Below, piece after piece: positions 36,145-50,870 of a stretch of 64,000 nt of DNA. The DNA is from Allacma fusca. Its lineage: Eukaryota; Arthropoda; Collembola; Symphypleona; Sminthuridae. Location: positions 7,545,873-7,609,872 of the forward strand of contig OX359250.1 in the NCBI GenBank assembly GCA_947179485.1, read 5' to 3'. Within the stretch, counting starts at the first letter, position 1. Each line of letters begins with the position of its first letter. Under the pieces are notes generated by a model. It had not been told where the DNA came from. It ran no database searches and saw only the letters and a program-made list of their open reading frames with translations. Made by a program: the position numbers and the translations under genes.

Positions 36145-39100
36145 CAAGTTGCCCCATCAAAGTGGGAGCTACATGTTCCGTAGTGAATATGAACAACAGA
36201 TGATAACGATAATTTGATGACATTAGGGAAATGAAAATTATTCTTGTTTTTAATGTGGTTGTTTTTATCCGCTTTTAATCATTATTTAATTGAATTGCTT
36301 CCATCGTAGACTTTTTGTAAATAATAAGTTTGCTTAAAAAACATTTGCATCACGAAATACAATATTTATGTACGTTCAGTATGTATATCTGGATATATGT
36401 ATATATTTATTTTACTTAGTATACGTATTTATACCATACATCCAATTATTAATATAATTATAATATTTTGTCTCATCACGCAAGTACTAAATTCATTCAT
36501 TACTCCGGTGTATGTTTTTTTTCTTTATACATACATGTGACGTGCGGGTCAAGTGTCAACACTAAAGTTTTATTCATTGTAAGGGCATCATAAACATTTG
36601 CCCTGAAACACTCCATTGAACCCATTCAGGCTGAAATGTGTGAGTCGCTGTTGAATTTAAATTATGCTTGTCGCTTATTCATTTACGGTACCAACCAGGT
36701 GATTTGCTTAAAAATAAATTAAAGAATTATTGTAGAACGAAAAATTACAAGCAAATTAATACAGCTCATATATTTTTAGTATGTATTCCATAGCCCGGCT
36801 AATTCTAATAAAAATCTTTTTAATTCAAAGGGTTTTTACCCATTTTTGTTCCATGCACATGATTCGTTTACACAGTATACAGTGTACATTTCTCGAAATC
36901 CCCAAATCATAATATTGATTATTTGCTTTCAGTTATACAGTTAAGTAAACGAGGTTATCAGAATTTCTACAAATTAATTAATTTAATTTGATAAAAACCA
37001 ATGATGTATAAGGGAACAAACGTATCGCAAAACTATTTAAAGGGAAAACACATAATTACTGCTAATTCTGCTATACTTCTGGCTGAGAATAAAAACCTAA
37101 GCCCATTATAAGCCCTACCTAAATTACCACCGTAACTTGACCCTTGTATCAAAGGCGTCATAGTTTTTATTATTTACGACAAGTAACAAAGGCACTACTT
37201 TACTTAAGAGCATTAAAATCATTGCCACTGTCTTACTCAAAACCTATCTATTGAAATGAAACACGAAGCTGATTTTCATTGATTGTAAATTGGAATCACA
37301 CTGATAATGTACAAAATACAATCTAAAAGCAAAAACAGCTACATGCCTGAGGATGTGGGCTTAGTGGGCTACATACATACTAAAAAGGACATTGATGTGA
37401 TGGATGCATAAATACTACGGGTTGAACTAAATGTCATTATATAATTGAAGGGACGTCAGTTAGTAGAATATCATTTAAGATATTTCCTGATCAATGTAAA
37501 AGTTGTCCACGGGCGAAGTAACATGAATACGTATAATTAGGGTTGGATTAATCATACAATTAGAGGCAAAAGTAGGTTTACCGTCCCAATGAATTGGCGA
37601 TCCGTCTCTTGTGGACAACGCGACGATTTTTAATTATTTCGAAGGATTTCCCCGTGTTTTCAAAGGCAATTACTATAAGCATCGACATCTAAATTTATAC
37701 TGAGGCGTCGTAATAATTTTTCACAGTCGTCGTATTTCTGTATTCGTCAAAACTATTTAATTAGTGGTACGGTTATCAGTCAAATATAACGTATTGCATA
37801 TTTCCTTACGTTTCCATTTTACAAATATTTTGATTCCATCAATTCAAATATAATTAACTAAATTGTGATTCCTCCCACGGAAGATTTGTTTCGTTTACAG
37901 TGACACCGACCCCGATAAAGTGCATTCACCATTCTTACTTTAGTGTGAAACCTTATGAGTACTATCACAACTTTAAAGGAGAAAGTGCTACGTGACAATT
38001 ACACATTTACTCATTTCGGCCGCTTAAACAAAAGTGACGCCCTTTTTGATAATATTATATAATGATTGAATAACTTTTCAAGTCTAAATTATTAATACTC
38101 TACTTCAACTTACTGTGTCTCTAAGGTTATTACTAAGTTATTCGAAATGAACACAGGTATCCATATAGACAGTGAAACCATCAAGATCTTGGCTAATTTT
38201 TTCACTATTTAACGCAATGCTCGAAAGATTTGGAACTGTTTTAAATAATATTCTTCAGTGATATTCTGGTTGCAGAGGACATTCATTCATTGAATTTATC
38301 TTAAAGCGTGTGTTACTAGTTTAGGGTGATGTATTCTCTCAACAGTTTAATGTGAAAATCTTTTTTAATCAAGTAAGCCACTTCATATCATCTTATTTTT
38401 CATTGTCAAAGAAATTTGTAGAGACAGAGAAAATCTTGTATATTTTATAAATTGGAGTCTTGAAATAATTGCGCAATGTTTGGGTTGCAGGCGACTTTAC
38501 ACAATAAATCTAAACTCATTAGAAAAAAAAGTGGAAAAGTAGAATGAAGTAAACATAATCTGATTGAACTAGTTCTCAATACAAGCATAGAAAATTCAGA
38601 AATGTAGACAAAAAACACGGTTATCATCGTCGTAATTTACAGCTCGAATGAGTCTGCATTCCTTAATCCATATCGTACAATGAATGTGTTACACAGAATC
38701 TTTAAGGCATTTTCCAAGCTGAATACCCACGAGTAGTTCACAAGTTATTTGATTACTTATAATTTCTAAACACAATGGAAAAACGGCTTCTAAACAAAGT
38801 TACTTAGTAAACGAGACCGTAAGTATAGTAGATAGTTACAACAGGATAATCCCAATAATCCACAGGTATTATTGAAAATTTAGTACGTTGAGAAAGAAGC
38901 TGTTGTTTGTGGCAGAAAGTTTCTTTCCATTCAATTGTATTTCTGACTACGTAATGTAGCTTCAAAATTCGGCACCCAATCGTAATTAAGTACCATCACC
39001 ATGAAACATTACATCACATTATTCCATGTGTATTTACTATCCGAAAACCGAAACCACCAAGACATAGAAATAACTAGGATTGCAATACATCGATTAAATT

Positions 39101-40359
39101 GAATTATGTTTGCCTAATAATAGTATAGCCAAGAAAGTTGGGATAAAACAATGCATGTAGGATGATTCTACTTAAAAAAATCTACTTCTGTTCAAATTAC
39201 AAATTTTCTGATACAGATGACGACAAAGCAACGCCTGATTATGTCTACGAACTTTCCATGAGAAATAACGTGATATTTTGGAGAAAACGTTTACGCGTTA
39301 TAAGTACGAGCAAACACGTAGTTATTTAAAATGAGTAATAAGCCAAGTTGCATAGGAAAGAAAAATAAAAGGAATATCTTAGAGACAAAGATTTGTATGA
39401 GTTCGTGACTGTGAGAATGCAGTTACGTTACACCAACGACAAAAGCTGACAAAAAAATTATCATACTGTTAGTTCATGTAACCTAATACGGACTTTTTCC
39501 CTGTACAGGTTAATAAAGATGCAAAATATCATGTTACTCGAATCAAAATAATTCTTGGAAGTAGATTATTCGAGTTTAGTATCACCGTAAGTATAACAAA
39601 TAACATATGTAATTACCTATTTCGGTACAGACAATGTAGCATAAATGCTGAGCGAGTAAACAACAATAATTATTACCAATATTCGTTTATCTCTTTTTCG
39701 CAATTATATAAAAATTGCTTTGTGATAAATAAAAATCATACAATTACAATATTAGCTAGCTATTTAAAATCAAAATAAATTCTAAAAATTGGAAAAATTA
39801 AGTTATACGCATTTACAACAAGCTCACCCTATTCATGAAGGTGAATTTTCTGTAAATTAATCATCTTACACTTCAACTATTTTAATATTGTGATAACTCC
39901 TTAACATTAATTTACCATTGTATCGCGTGTCACTTATTTGTAGTTACGGTTTCATAACCTAGTGAAATTATGCTATTATTGATAGATTTGTAACTTTTTA
40001 TATACATGTAATTACCTATATATAAATTTATAAGTCCTAAGTAGGATGATTGGTTCCTCTGGTTATAAAACCGTAATTAAATTCTTGACTGACTTCCTCG
40101 TGTAATATTTAATTACATAAATCTTATGTACGTAACCGAATCTTGAAGTAGTATTTAGTGTATGAACGATAACTTTTGTCTCGATGCTAGAATATTCATT
40201 ATTTATTAACAAAAGATTTTAAGGAGAGCTATGTTAAGCTTAACTAAATGTACGAAACTATGGCGTGATTTCACGCGTGTAGTAAGGTGTGTTCTCGTGC
40301 CATTGGGGACTCTTCAGTTACTAACCATAACAATTATACAGCTAATAAATCATACATAA
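36145..40359. other. AT-rich intergenic region between convergent genes
   Basis: The plus-strand carboxypeptidase gene and the minus-strand TAF4 gene converge here. Apart from their 3' UTRs I see no exon, RNA gene or clear repeat element, only AT-rich sequence with short open frames. Confidence 0.6.
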
Positions 40360-40365
40360 TTTATT
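40360..40365 (-). terminator. Polyadenylation signal of TAF4
   Basis: TTTATT on the plus strand reads AATAAA on the minus strand, about 110 nt downstream of the TAF4 stop codon at 40477-40479. Confidence 0.5.
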
Positions 40366-40476
40366 TATAATAAGGTGAATGGTGAATTCCTTTTTCAAAA
40401 TGCATTAAATTATTACTGCTCCTGTGTTAACATTATCAAATAACATTAAGAAAAGACCTAGCAGTTAAATTTAACT

Positions 40477-43400
40477 TCATTTCAGTAGTAAATTCTTGTA
40501 CAGGAAGTGACTCCTTTGCGTTTCCTTGTCTTGCTCCATAAGAAATAATAAATCCCTGAGATTTACTCGTTTTAATCGCGGTCGCATTCCAATCTGAAAA
40601 ATTCACAAGACATAGTCTGGGATTAGTTTCGTTAGCATACCATGAAAATTATCATGCATGACATGACCAAACTACCAAAAACAGCCCAATTTGGTACTTG
40701 TTGTTAGTTGAAATTAATTTTTATGTATACAAGTCTGGATATTCGCACAAACACAGGGGTACAAGCACTTACTGGTTGTACTTATTTGAAAACATCGACG
40801 AAAATACTTACTTGTGGTCTGCTAAGATTACTAGAAGCACCTTGTCCGCCCAACGATGTCTGCAAAAGATTAAATGATATCAAAATTAGTTACTTTGCTC
40901 ATTTCCAAAGAAAACAAAGACAATCCATGAATAAATGAAGATACTGTGTTACACTGAACCCTCGCTATACTGTAATGTACGGAACCGGAAAACGTTGTCC
41001 CTTATAAACATTACTCCCTTTATGTATAGAATTAAACATCGCGTAAACGGCAATCGGGACTGCGAATCCCGATCCATTATATCGAGTTTACAGTAGTGGC
41101 TAACAATTCGAAAAGTCAATTAAGTAATGAACAGGAGAGATGTTCATTGCATAACAAAATATTGACTTTCAATACCTTAATGCCCTCCTTACTACTCTGT
41201 CAAATTACAAATCATCAACTGACGTAAAGCATTTAATTTACGTAAAAAGGTGAGTTCAAACCTGAGCCGTTGTACTTTGAGAACCAGCTGGCGTATCTAA
41301 CTTGGGCTTTTTCCTTGGACCTATGGCTTGTAAGGCAGTGAGGTTGGCCTCCTTCTGTCTCAATTCTTCCAATGCTACTCTTTGCATCTAAATAATTTGG
41401 TTACACAAACTTCAAACTTAGGAATTTAACAACAACCCTGTATAAACTAGCAAATTAGGAGGTACATTACTTCTTTGGCTTTAGCTTTAAGTTTGGCTTG
41501 CTCAGGGTCTTCCGATTTCGATCGACTCTTGGCGGCTTTAATTAAAATCTCACGTTCCTGTTCATCGTGTCGTTTCCTTTCCAGTTTATCCAATTCTTCT
41601 AAAAATCTCAATTGTCCTTTAACGTCTTGTGAGATCTCATACCTCTCATCAATCTGAGAATAATACCAAATTAATTAAATAAACCAAATATTCCGGTGAA
41701 AAGTAATTTTCTATAAATTAAGAAATAGTTACAACCTTTATCACATCAAGCCTATGTTCAGCAATAACAGACAATTTCTCGAGGAGGTTTTTCAGGCGCT
41801 CTTCGGTAGCGTGCGATATCATAGCGGCTACCTCAGGAGAACAATCTTCAAGTCCATACTTAGAAGCTATGAGATCAAGTTAAAGGGATTATTGCCGATA
41901 ATAAAATTATCCAATAAAACTTAAAAAAATATCAAGCAGAAAGCTTGTCATAGCAATCCAAAATCGCTGCATCAACGAATATATTCAATGAACTAAAATA
42001 TAATTTTTTTGTATACCTGTAGCTTTGATTCTTGACTGAAGTAGCATGGCAGGAAGAAAACTTTCATCTTTACATGACCGAATCTGGGTACCAACAAATT
42101 CAGTTGAACCTAATATTCTTTGCGACTCTTCCGCGAGGTTAACGCCGCCCATTGCAGCAACATCGTTGATATCGTCATCCCCACTGTATAACAGATAAAA
42201 TATGATAGCATGAAAACATCGCAGATAGAATTTTTTAAAATACATCGTAGTAAATTTCAAAAAACTAATATTTTGTATGTCACACCTATAACCAGAGAAA
42301 GCCGCAGCAGCTGCTCCCTTTTTGTCTTTATCTTTCGCATTAGTTTTAGATGAGGACGGGCCACTAGATTTGGGGGTAGAAGATGATGACGACACGCTTG
42401 CTGAGGGAGAAGATGCGGCAGAATTTGAAGAGGCATTTGACTTATTCGAGGAGTTACTTCGGGCTGAGGAAGCATTCGATTTCGATGGCTGCAATTGTTT
42501 AAGTAGATTAATATTTACAAACTGATAGTACCAGTTAATACTGATATGGATCTTAAAGAAGCTTGGCAATCTTACGGCAGCAAAGCGTTGTTGGACAGCG
42601 GTTACTGTTGACCTTGGTATGGGAGCTGGAGTGTTGGTGGTATTGGGGCTTGACGATGCATTTATAGGAGTTATAATTCGTACCGGCGTGGGAATCGCTT
42701 GGGGACGCACCTGTAGAATTTACCAATTATTAATAATGGTACCATCAGACCGAAAATATTTTTATAACCGAAATACCAATTACTTGATTTTGTGGAATTA
42801 AAGCTGTTACAGGTGCTGTGGGTCCAACAGATGATAAAGCCGGGGCCTTTATACCATCAATTGTCAGTTCCTTGGTCGCCAATGATTGCCTCAAATGCGG
42901 TAAACTTTTCTGTAAACCAAACCAAGACAGCGTCTAATTCATTTAAGCTGCCGAAGACGGTACAAATGAGCTACCACTAGTGGCAGACAAGATTTTATTT
43001 TACAAGGTTCATACGTTTCATATACTGTGTGTACCACAAAACCTGCAATATGAATCTCTTGTCACACGCAAAAACTGACCCCAGTTACGAACTGTTTTTC
43101 TGTATTATTGGACATTTATTCAAAATAATATATTTATACAACTACTTCAAATTAGGTTAATTTAATTTACAAACGGATATCAATAGTTCTTTCTTGAATT
43201 CGGATATGTTCTACCTCGTTAAAAACTGAAACCGTTCACATGTTAGAAATTGTACGAGAACTAATAAGTATCCTTATTTATACCAGTAAAAAATTTAATA
43301 CACAACAGATAGTATCTGACAGAAGTAAGTTCAAAAAAATCTAGACAATCAAAAGGAAATTTCAATTTACGCTAATTTAGTTGATTTTTTAAAAATGGTC

Positions 43401-46400
43401 TGATCCTGAACTCATATAACACGTTTTTTAAACTAATGCAATGCCCCTAATTTTATAGCTAATCCTTCCAAAAATAATTAGTGATGGGAAGATTCATAGT
43501 ACAGGTTTTTGAAGTAAATTGTTTAAGTGTTATAAGAAAATTTACCTTTAAAAATCCAACAAGGCACGGTTGGGGCTGAGAATTGACTTCTTTTTGAAGT
43601 CGATCAGAAAAATCCTCTGCATTTACTTTACCATCAACTAAGCCTTGTATCAATGTTTTTACATTTCGTGCAACAGTGGCATTCTGTTTAGCGGAGAGCT
43701 CAAGCAGAAATGAGAGGAAATTTTTGCACTTCATTTTTGCCGTCTCAGCTGTCATCTAATTACCAAATACAAAAATAATTTTTAGATCCGATCACGCAAA
43801 CAACACCCGAAACAATCGTCATCAAATAATAACCATAAAATGGAGGAGAAAAAGCTGAGACTAGGAACAAAATAAACCGAAAATTAAATCATATATATTA
43901 AAACACAAGGTGTATTTCTCCCAGCTACATAATGAGCTACGTCCATGCTTAATCTCTGGCTACTTAAATAAAAATTTTATCGCTAGAATACATTAGGATA
44001 ACCAAATATTCTGTTTAGTTCAGATACTTTACAGTAGTTCACATTTTGATTTAACTTTCGGCACTGATTTAGTCGAACTTTTGCATAAAGAATACATTTT
44101 ATGTCCCCTCCAATTGTAAGAATCGACATTACTAATCGCAGTGCACATGTGATAATATTTCTACCAACCTGGCTAACAGAATTGGCAGTTGCAGAGGCAT
44201 TCGAAGCGACCGAAGGTGAACCTTGGACTGTCTGTGGGTGCTGAGGATACACTTGCGGCTGCATAGTCATCCCCATACCACTCTGCGGGTTTCCATTCAA
44301 AAGATAACAAATACACCATCAGAAAAATAACTTGCAAAAATATTGATAAAAACTTAATTGAAAAAATAATTCAAGCCAACCACACAAACTGCATGCTTAG
44401 TCAAATAAACAACTGTGCCTTCAAAATTTAAAATTCAAAACCAAAAAAACAAGGCGGTGATTCACAACAAACAATACCGCAACATTGATTATTATTTTTC
44501 GAAAATTTTCAATCGGCTCAATCACGGATATTTTGCAACATTTTTGTTTTCGGATAAAATCTCATAACGGTTTACATATACAAGTCTTGGGAATAACTGA
44601 TTCATTTATAACTGAACTCAAAAAAATGTTCGAGCAATACTCGACATTAATTTCCATGCTACGACGAGTTACGATTTTGGTCATCAATCTTGTCTAAATC
44701 AAAATTAAAAACAAGCAATAAATTATACTTTCTGACTCTTGTATTAAAATAATTTAAAATTCAGTGTCCTACGTAACGCATGCATACAATCTTTTCAAGT
44801 AAACCTCATAAAAATAAGTATTATTTGAAATAATAGTTACACACATCCACGAACTTCATATATGAATACTGTTAGTGAATGCAATTGAAACGAACTTAAT
44901 AAAAAACCATTCACACGAACACGACAATAATTCAACACAAGAAGCAATTCGTATCAACCAAAATTAAAATGTGTACATAATTTAAAAGACAAAAACACAA
45001 AAACGGTAAAAAAAAACACAAGTCTATATTAAAAGACAAACACCAAACGATACAGCCAATAACAAAAAGGCTCAAATGCATACGTGCAACATTGAAAGCA
45101 ACATTCAAGGCAGACAAACACAATTCGGGAAGACGAAGTTCAGGGGGTAAGACGATTGTTGTTCTCATCTTCTTTTCCGAAGATTTCCTCCACAATGGTT
45201 ATTTATTAGTGAAAGAACTTTTCATCTCTTGAGGATAAGTACACAAGTTCGAATGTAACCCAAATTATTGTTAGTAATTTGCCTTGTTCACTATCTTAAA
45301 TCTTGAAAACAAGGTATATACCCATCCCCGACTTTATTATTAATTTATTACAGTCTGAAAAACTTCCAGATATTTTAAAAGTAAACAGAAATAAAAAACG
45401 GTTTAAAAAATTATCAGAACAATTTCCTTTGTTCTTTACAGAAATGAAACTCAAAACAGATACGATACTGGGAAAAATAGTAAATTTCTAGAGCCGAATG
45501 AAAAAAATCGAAATAATATTCAGAATCTAATGACAGATGTATCTTCCATCACGATCTTTTCAAATCATTGTTGGAGACGAATGAAGAGAAGGTACGACTG
45601 TAATTAGATCAAGATGGGTAAACTTACGGAATTGCTGGCAGCAGTGGGCGGGACTGTTGGAACAGTTTGAAGTCGGTATGTTGCGGTCGCGTGAGGACTG
45701 GCGGGCAGAACTGGACTGGGAATCGTAGTGGAGGAAATAACAGAATTTGAAGATGCAGTCGGAACTGCTGAAATGTTATTAGTATGTACGAGGTTGCTGG
45801 TTGCCATCGGTAGTCTCGGACTGTTCACGGCATTGGCCATTATCGAATTTAAGACAGCTGTTCCAGAGTTGCTGGTGACAATATTAACATTGTTTGTGGG
45901 TGTCATCGTCCCCACAGTCAAGTTGGGTTGCTGTAGAGATGTGGTCATCACTGTCGAAGAAGAGGCGACCGAGGGGGAGGAAATAATGGATGGAGTTGAG
46001 GATGACTGTGCAATTGAGGTGGTGGGAGCGGGAGGAGGAGGATTCGTGCCAGACGCGGCAGTGGGTGGTGCCTGTGGTTGTGTGGACATTCCAACTCTCA
46101 GAAGTTGGTATTGCCCATTCTCCGTCTTCACGAGGAGATGATGACCCTGTGCCCCTGGCGGAAGCCCCGGCAAAGCTTGCAGAGTGATTTGCTGCACAAC
46201 ACATACAAAGCAAACATCCATTAGTAATCCGAAGAAGAAAACTGACGTACCGTCCTTAAGTTCCTTGCATCATTGTACTGGCTCTCGTACGGGTAATTAA
46301 AGTCTTGTCTCCCTGCCCCTGACGCTACTGCTTGGAAATTAGCATTCGGATCATGAGCTGTCGCGAGGGAACCAGGTACTGAGGATACAACATGTGGAAT

Positions 46401-49400
46401 GGGACGAGAAGGATAACGGTTTCCAGACTGAGGATAGGAATTGACAGGGAAATTCGAAGAACCTTCTTCAAACCTACTTCTAATAGGGCTCACCCTACAT
46501 ACTAACGGATATGCTCCTGGATGCTGTGAGCTATTTGAAACTGAACAATTCGTATTGCTTCCAGACTGACTTCCCCCTCCTGATGACCCTGCTTGAAAAT
46601 ACTGCTGATTTTGCATACACTGACCACCTCCGGAGGGTCTACTATAGTGTTCTTGAACATAATGAGGAAACGTTGGACGAGACTGGCTCATATTTTGTAC
46701 TCTACTATTACTACTTGAACTATTTCCTATATTCACGTGCCCTTGATCTTGAACAGTTTGACGCGAAGGGATAGGATACCTACTGCCACTAGTTGGCATT
46801 CTCGGACTGTTGTAAGACACGATATATCCACAATTGATTGTCGGTGACACTTGGGGTGCTGCTACTGGGGAATGGTACCGAATATTCGCGTTTGACAAAT
46901 TTCCTGGGGGTGGAGGATCCCGCACGGTTTGACCGTACCTTATGACCGGTGAATTTACACAACCGTCCTTGGTAACATTACTACTGCTGATATTGCCACT
47001 GGAATTATTAGGGGATATGGCCATCCACCTGGGATTCATACTATACGAATTAGGCGATTGTGTCTTACTGGCTGACTGTGCAGGCCTGGAGACGTTGGGT
47101 GAATGGTGTTGAGGGTTTATACGGTTATGCGGTTGGCCTGGCATACTTGCATGACCATGACTATGGTGTGGTTCATGATGTCCAGGAGGGTGCGACGGTT
47201 GAAGCGGATGATGAGAGTAAGGAAAAGACGACGATGACGACGGAGGGAAATAATCACAACCTGAATTAGGCAAAACGGCACCTGGCCTGGGATGGTAAGG
47301 CGAGCACTGAATAGACGCATGTTGTACATTGGTTAAACTTCGACTAGAGCTATCAACTTGACCTACGGTGGGGATACTGGTTTGACTGTTGTAGTTAGAA
47401 TGAGCAACAACTTCTCTATTGTAAGGATGTTGCTGGGGGAATGTTGAGTGATGATTCTGTTTGAGAGGCAATCGGGTAGCTGGTGCAGTTTTGCTTGGAC
47501 TCTGAGGAACGTTGATTGGGTATTGCTGATTGTAGCGAAGGAACTGCGACTGCAGCTGAGCATCATTAGTGAAACACTTCGTTTTGTACTCTGAAGGTAT
47601 TGACGTAAACTTATTGTTGCTGGAATTATGCGGATGTTGCTGAATTGTGTTTGGTTGTTGGTGGGGATGAGGTGGAACACGGGCATGAATTGGGGATGAA
47701 GTATGATGTTGCTGCTGCGGGACCTTCTGTGAGAAACTTGAACTGGCCATAGTGACCACAGATTGTACAGGTGAGTACGCGGAGTAGCGAACCGCCGGGG
47801 GAGAATTTAGGAACGACTGACTTGTTGACACAGATAAGGTAGCATGCGGAAGAGAACGTGTCACTATAAGGGACTGCCTCCCATAATCTTTGGCGGCCCT
47901 ATCAGCTTCATCCCCACTGCTATTATAGAGCCAGTCGGATATTTCCCTACCAGTCCTACTAGGATTAAAATCCTGATCAAAAGATACCTCATTAGGAACT
48001 GCTAATTGGCATGCAGGTAACTTGGAATTATCAGGTAACTCAGTATTAGATTGTTTCTGATATGAATTTTGTTCTTGGTGCGAAGCACTAAAAAATGTCG
48101 TTTCGTTACTATAATTATTACTACTTTTTTCTGTTTGAACTGCGTCATCAATGTCACAGCATACAGATTCAGGTAAATTTTGCTCAGACGGAGCTTGAAC
48201 ACAATCATATTGAGTAGGAAAGGCTTGGAGGAAACTCATTTCCGAACAATCGGATTTTTCAGGTGACAGATCTGCCTCGTCAACGAGGGGTGTCAATATT
48301 AAGGAAGGATGTTCAGGAAACAGTTCCGAGTCAGACAATTTGGAGTCAGGATCAAGGGTCAGCTCATTTTCAATATCGAGGTCTTTGGACTTGGCATTCT
48401 CAACTGGACATTCCTCAACCACTGGCGGTATGTCATCATTTGACAAAACATCCTCCGTTGTTTTGGAAAAACCCGGATCCTCGATGCAGTCGTCTTCACG
48501 ACACTCTCTTTCCGGTTCCTCATTAACGTTTTGTTTATAATTGAGCATTAAAAATTCTGAGAACTCAGACTGATATTCCTGAACCTGCGTCAATAACGCA
48601 AAATCCAGTGAAAAATGGTACATGGCACAAAATAATGTTAATATTATTATAAAATTTAAATCCAGATGTACCATCGAAATTCAACCAGATTTTAACTGGG
48701 TACACAAATCGAAAAAGATTTTTTCACACAAGTCCGCACTAGAATATTATGTATCTAAATACAACTGCCACGTGCAACTATTCAGCTGCAGGACTTCCAA
48801 ACAATATGATATTTTAATTGAGATAACTGAGATCTAATTATAACTTTTCCCCAAAATGTTTCCGCACCATCACTAGAGAACTAGGCTTCTAGACGGCAAT
48901 ACTTTTAAAAAATTATTAGCCACACTTATTTTTGATCACAACTATTTATGAGTCTACAACGATTTACTACAAGCTTACTACAAATCTTGTCTACTCAGAA
49001 CCAACTTGCAGAGCTGATCGTGGGGAAAAGGTGACTTCACTACGGAATGTAAATATTCGTACATTATTCTCCTCACTTGCACCATCTCCGCAGCTACCGA
49101 TATACTAATCGCTATGACTGCTCCACAGCATCCCGCCTTCAGGAATCTGCTTCATCACAATAATTACGATAAATCAATTTATTCGCAACCCGTCAGTCTA
49201 ATCACTTGTGCCTACACTTATTTCCCATCGAGAGCAATTCATGGTGCTCTGCTCTCTAGTTGCTCATAATCCATGGAGCTGAGAATTGTACTGAACCGTT
49301 CTTTGGAAGTGTGATTGCAGTTATAAAATATTACAAGCTGTACATATAACAAATCTACATAAAAAGAAAAAAAATCCACATAAAAATTACTCCTACGGAT

Positions 49401-50795
49401 TACTATACATAACATTTATTTTCCAGATAAATGTTGTGGTTTGCAGAGAATGGGATTCTCCCAGAAACTACTAGAGTTTTTAATATCCTCAGCATCTAAA
49501 ATATATAATAAAAGGTAGTACAACCAAAAACCACGTCACGAGAACCAATACACCGGTACAACACAACAGAAGTAGTGAAGAGAAATGATAGATAAACAAA
49601 AGGCATGAGAAGTTGATATTATGTACATCATTACAATAGTTAAATAAAATATATATCCAAAAGAAAAAAAAAAAAAAGAAACCACCAGAAAAATTCCTCT
49701 TACCCCTGGTTGTCCAGGTCTAGCACCAATCATCTGAGGACTTAAGATCATCCTTGGAGCTAATGCTTTTTGAGCAGCATTTCCCGCAACTCCTCCCGCC
49801 TGCACATTTCCAGTACTACCAGCACCGACCGCCGCGGCTTGCACAGCGTTCACATTCATATTTAAAATACGGATCCCACCACCAGCTGTACTTATTATAG
49901 TCGGGGTCTGCCCCGGGTTCCCAGGGCCACTGAGCGAGGTCGAGGTCCCCCCTAAGGTCGCCGGACTCACACTCCCCAGGGGACTCGATGAAGGAACAAT
50001 ACCAGCTTGCGGATGCTTCCCCAAAACAACAGCCTGGTTCGGTGTCGTCTGTCCACCCGTCCCTGCCACATTGACCGTCATCGCGGCCAAGTGCTGCGGA
50101 GTGAGTACACTATTACCACTACTTGTAGATCCCGCGCTGTGAACACCCAAACTTTGTAGGCCGTTGGGTGTCCCGCCAGTTGGATTATGAGGAATTACAT
50201 TGTTTAATAGAACCGTCTTCCCTCCGCCGTCCGACTCCCCCCGATTATTTAAATGATTAATATTCGGAATTAAATTTTGGGAACTACTTATCTGACTCTC
50301 AAGACTACTCACTAATGTATTGTTGCTACCTACGACCGTACTAGCTGGAGCAGGACTCATACTTGCCAAGGAAGTCGATATTGGGGCCATCGTCATGGTC
50401 ATCCCTACTTGTGGTGGTTTCGTCAACACTGTCGTCTTGTTCTGACTATTTCCAGTCACTCCACTTGAGCCACTTGTCACATTGACTGTCATTGTTGGCC
50501 CACCTGGATGCTGTCCTCCGTGAACCCCAACCACACTACTACTGTTAGCACCATTACTCATTAAATTCAATTTCTCTTCACTCAGCACTTTCAAAGGATC
50601 CGAAATCAATAATTTCGGAAACACTGTCTCCGATGAGTCCGAACGAGTCACACTATTTTGATTTGAAAGGGCTCTGTGAGGGAGAGATGATGAAGGGGTC
50701 GTGAATTGAGTCTTTAAAGAACCAACTACGGCACTCATCGCCGATTCGTCTACATCTGTACTGAGAGCTTCTTCCAAAAACTGAGCTGAAGCCAT
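40477..50795 (-). CDS. Taf4: Transcription initiation factor TFIID subunit 4 (TAF4)
   Basis: This nuclear scaffold subunit of TFIID pairs with TAF12 through a histone fold and binds activators. Minus-strand exons, all in phase: 49704-50795, optional 46251-48584, 45628-46191, 44169-44282, 43546-43755, 42784-42909, 42576-42710, 42286-42488, 42017-42183, 41736-41866, 41471-41653, 41262-41387, 40812-40859 and 40477-40593. Length is 1071 residues without the 2.3 kb exon and 1849 with it. The start region reads MASAQFLEEALSTDVDES. A Ser/Gly/Thr-rich activator-binding region is followed by KTENGQYQLLRVG. The TAFH/NHR1 domain spans MTAETAKMKCKNFL to KSLPHLRQSL. The histone-fold region begins DDDINDVAAMGGVNL. 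The C-terminus RVNLRDLLFLMEQDKET is diagnostic. An upstream in-frame ATG at 50804 would add three residues; 50795 has the better start context (AAAATGG). The donors at 44168 and 41735 (GTTGGT, GTTGTA) are non-optimal. Confidence 0.93.
46251..48584 (-). CDS. Taf4: Giant symmetric internal exon of TAF4 (778 codons)
   Basis: A continuous 2334-nt open frame is bounded by a good acceptor (GACGCAG before 48584) and a strong donor (GTACGT after 46251). Both boundaries are phase 0, as are the donor of TAF4 exon 1 and the acceptor at 46191, so inclusion or skipping keeps TAF4 in frame. The intron to the next exon is only 59 nt. The first third is acidic (EEPERECREDDC, DDIPPVVEECP), followed by a more complex patch near 47790-47970 (EISDWLYNSSGDEADRA). 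The rest is rich in Ser, Pro, Gln, His and Asn, with SGGG and HHPLQPSHPP runs. I do not recognise it from standard TAF4 proteins. It may be an alternative or lineage-specific activation or phase-separation region; an independent nested gene is less likely given the matched phases. Confidence 0.72.
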
Positions 50796-50861
50796 TTTCA
50801 GCATCAACCACTCTCAACCCCCGGCGCATGCTCCACTCTCGGCCTCTGCCACAACAAAATA

Positions 50862-50870
<9 letters not shown>

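Noticed and set aside
42322-42525. Acidic plus-strand open frame
   Set aside because: It is antisense to the Ser/Lys-rich TAF4 exon 42286-42488.
45728-46141. Plus-strand open frame of 137 codons
   Set aside because: It is antisense to a confirmed TAF4 exon and has acidic low-complexity content that mirrors the Ser/Thr/Pro-rich sense frame.
46221-48674. Taking the whole 817-codon frame as an independent gene starting near 48674
   Set aside because: The extra 30 codons lie before a good splice acceptor and read as AT-rich intron. Both exon ends match TAF4 phases, so exon status within TAF4 is the simpler reading.
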